Made by a program: the position numbers and the translations under genes. The notes beneath the pieces are model-generated. The model ran no database searches, was not told the origin of the DNA, and saw nothing but the letters and a program-made list of their open reading frames with translations. Shown piece by piece: positions 31,186-32,344 of a stretch of 32,344 nucleotides of DNA (its first letter is position 1; the number at the start of each line of letters is the position of its first letter). Origin of the DNA: Bacillota bacterium (GTDB lineage: Bacteria; Bacillota; Sulfobacillia; JACIYH01); contig JACIYH010000025.1 of the NCBI GenBank assembly GCA_014360055.1, positions 1 through 32,344 of the forward strand, in the 5' to 3' direction.

Positions 31186-32136
31186 GCGACGATTGTAGCA
31201 CACCGTCCCACCCGTGTAAACGCGCAGGACCTCAAGGGCGCGCCGGCGGTCGGCTTCCAGCTGCCGGGCCAGGGCGCCGGCGTCGGCAAAGGCGCGCTCT
31301 CCGCGCAGGCGTCTCCAGAACGCCACCTCCACCGTCCGACCGTAGAGGTCTCCACTCGCGCCGGGAAGATACACTTCCAGGCGCAGCTCGCCCCCGCCGA
31401 AGGTGGGACGGCAGCCGAAGTTGGCCACCCCGGGCTGATCCCCGTTTACCCACACGGCATACACACCGGGCGCCGGCATCAGCTTGCCGGGAGGGCAGTC
31501 CACGTTGGCGGTGGGATAGCCCAGGGTGCGCCCCCGCCCGTCACCGGCTATCACCCGCCCCGCCACCGCATAGGCCCGTCCCAGCATCTGGCGGGCGCGG
31601 CCCACCGCCCCCCTGGTGAGGGCCTCCCGGATGGCCGTGGATGACACCACCTGCGTCCCCACGCGCACCGGTGGCATGACCTCGACCCGTACCCCCCGTT
31701 CCTGCCCCCATCGCAGCAGGTCGGCGGGAGTCCCCCGGCCCCCCCGGCCGAAAGAGAAGCTGAACCCCACGTACACCTGGCGCGCCCGCAGCATCCTCTC
31801 GAGGACCTGGTGCGCGAAGTCGGACGCCTCCAGGGCGGCCAGTTCCCGGTCGAACCGCATGACCAGCAGCAGGTCAACCCCCAGGGCAGCCACCAGGGCG
31901 GCCTTCTCCTCGGGAAGGGTGAGCCGCCCCGGCCCGTTCCCGGGGCGCACCACCTCCAGGGGGTGGGGCTCAAAGGTGAGGACGGCGGCGGGCAGGCCCG
32001 CCCCCCGCGCCCCCTCCACCAGGCGCCCGATCAGGCGCTGGTGCCCCAGGTGTACCCCATCGAAGGTGCCCACCGCGAGGGCCAGGTCCCCCGGCAGGTC
32101 AGGGGGACATCCCAGCGAGAACTCCTCACAACGCAC
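31180..32136 (-). CDS. ribF: bifunctional riboflavin kinase / FAD synthetase
   Basis: Phosphorylates riboflavin to FMN and adenylates FMN to FAD. A 318-residue protein: the N-terminal nucleotidyltransferase half has AVGTFDGVHLGHQRLIG (21-37), LTFEPHPLEV, VGFSFSFGRGGRG and VSSTAIREAL; the C-terminal kinase half has RTLGYPTANVDCP, GVYAVWVNG, GCRPTFGG and LEVYLPG. Length is normal. GTG start just after truB. FAD supply is relevant to the flavoproteins of the sulfur cluster, but the position next to truB and rpsO is the general one. Confidence 0.95.
   Translation of the reverse strand: MRCEEFSLGCPPDLPGDLALAVGTFDGVHLGHQRLIGRLVEGARGAGLPAAVLTFEPHPLEVVRPGNGPGRLTLPEEKAALVAALGVDLLLVMRFDRELAALEASDFAHQVLERMLRARQVYVGFSFSFGRGGRGTPADLLRWGQERGVRVEVMPPVRVGTQVVSSTAIREALTRGAVGRARQMLGRAYAVAGRVIAGDGRGRTLGYPTANVDCPPGKLMPAPGVYAVWVNGDQPGVANFGCRPTFGGGELRLEVYLPGASGDLYGRTVEVAFWRRLRGERAFADAGALARQLEADRRRALEVLRVYTGGTVCYNRRG
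31192..31220 (-). promoter_or_regulatory. sigma-A promoter of rpsO
   Basis: On the minus strand TTTACA (31215-31220), 17 bases, then TACAAT (31192-31197): one mismatch to consensus in each hexamer at optimal spacing, rare in this GC-rich DNA. It overlaps the last codons of ribF. Transcription would start near 31185, just before the leader hairpins. Confidence 0.7.
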
Positions 32137-32140
32137 CCTT

Positions 32141-32344
32141 TCAATCCACCCCTACCAGTACCGTTTCCGGAATCGGGTCTCCCTCACCGGTCCAGCGCGC
32201 AATGGCCCACAGGTCGCCCTCCGGCCCCATCACCCGCGCCCTCTGCCCCGGGGAGAGTGAGGCGGGCACCTCGAGCAGGTGGCGGGGGATGCGGCCACAG
32301 GCCACCTTCTCCCGCCCGCCCCGTGCCAGCAACGCGGGCAGGTG
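32141..32344 (-). CDS. truB: tRNA pseudouridine-55 synthase, C-terminal part (cut by the window edge)
   Basis: The last 67 residues of a protein whose start lies beyond base 32344. It reads ACGRIPRHL, SLSPGQRARVMGPEGDLWAIAR and ends in PETVLVGVD, the PUA-like tail typical of TruB, which makes pseudouridine 55 in tRNA. Its place directly before ribF, rpsO and pnp is the standard order. No catalytic residue is in view, so the call rests on the tail and the context. Confidence 0.75.
   Translation of the reverse strand, partial: HLPALLARGGREKVACGRIPRHLLEVPASLSPGQRARVMGPEGDLWAIARWTGEGDPIPETVLVGVD

Overview
The window is about 32 kb of GC-rich DNA in which every gene I can support lies on the minus strand; genes are therefore read from the right edge to the left edge. 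I see no tRNA, rRNA, CRISPR array, insertion sequence or phage gene. Dipicolinate synthase (dpaA, dpaB), a Spo0E-like phosphatase, RNase J and the order dpaA-dpaB-asd-dapG-dapA point to a spore-forming, high-GC member of the Bacillota (Firmicutes). The sulfur and siroheme genes suggest an anaerobe or facultative anaerobe with inorganic sulfur metabolism. I cannot name the genus. GTG and TTG starts are as common as ATG, and many stop/start junctions overlap.

Region 1 (right end, 27190-32344) is a housekeeping block: the end of truB, ribF, rpsO, pnp, nfo and dut. A good sigma-A promoter sits in the end of ribF and leads into a structured rpsO leader. Region 2 (24823-27190) holds a Spo0E-like gene behind two Spo0A boxes, a small membrane protein, a glycine-zipper stress protein behind two tandem hairpins, and lgt. 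Region 3 (17748-24797) is the dipicolinate/diaminopimelate operon (possible sigma-K promoter), then RNase J with its own promoter, a DUF3006 protein and a secreted ComEC-type metallo-beta-lactamase.

Region 4 (9216-16448) is the unusual part: a compact sulfur cluster. It has a 35-residue membrane peptide, a YeiH-type transporter, a 2[4Fe-4S] ferredoxin, a canonical DsrC, a CoA-disulfide-reductase/rhodanese fusion, a second short DsrC, a DsrA-like and a DsrB-like protein that both lack the built-in ferredoxin domain, and a CbiA/CobB-family amidase that may be DsrN. It runs directly into region 5 (1227-9225): a regulator with three helix-turn-helix domains and hemA, precorrin-2 dehydrogenase, hemC, cobA-hemD, hemB and hemL. 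This is the whole route from glutamyl-tRNA to siroheme, with none of the late haem genes. An OsmC-type and a RidA-type gene follow.

Reading of the whole: regions 4 and 5 look like one unit that makes siroheme (perhaps siroheme amide), a stripped-down DsrAB enzyme, its sulfur carriers, a separate ferredoxin to replace the missing domains, and a soluble NAD(P)H-dependent disulfide/persulfide reductase where other organisms use the membrane complex DsrMKJOP. The direction of the reaction (sulfite reduction or sulfur oxidation) cannot be decided from the sequence.
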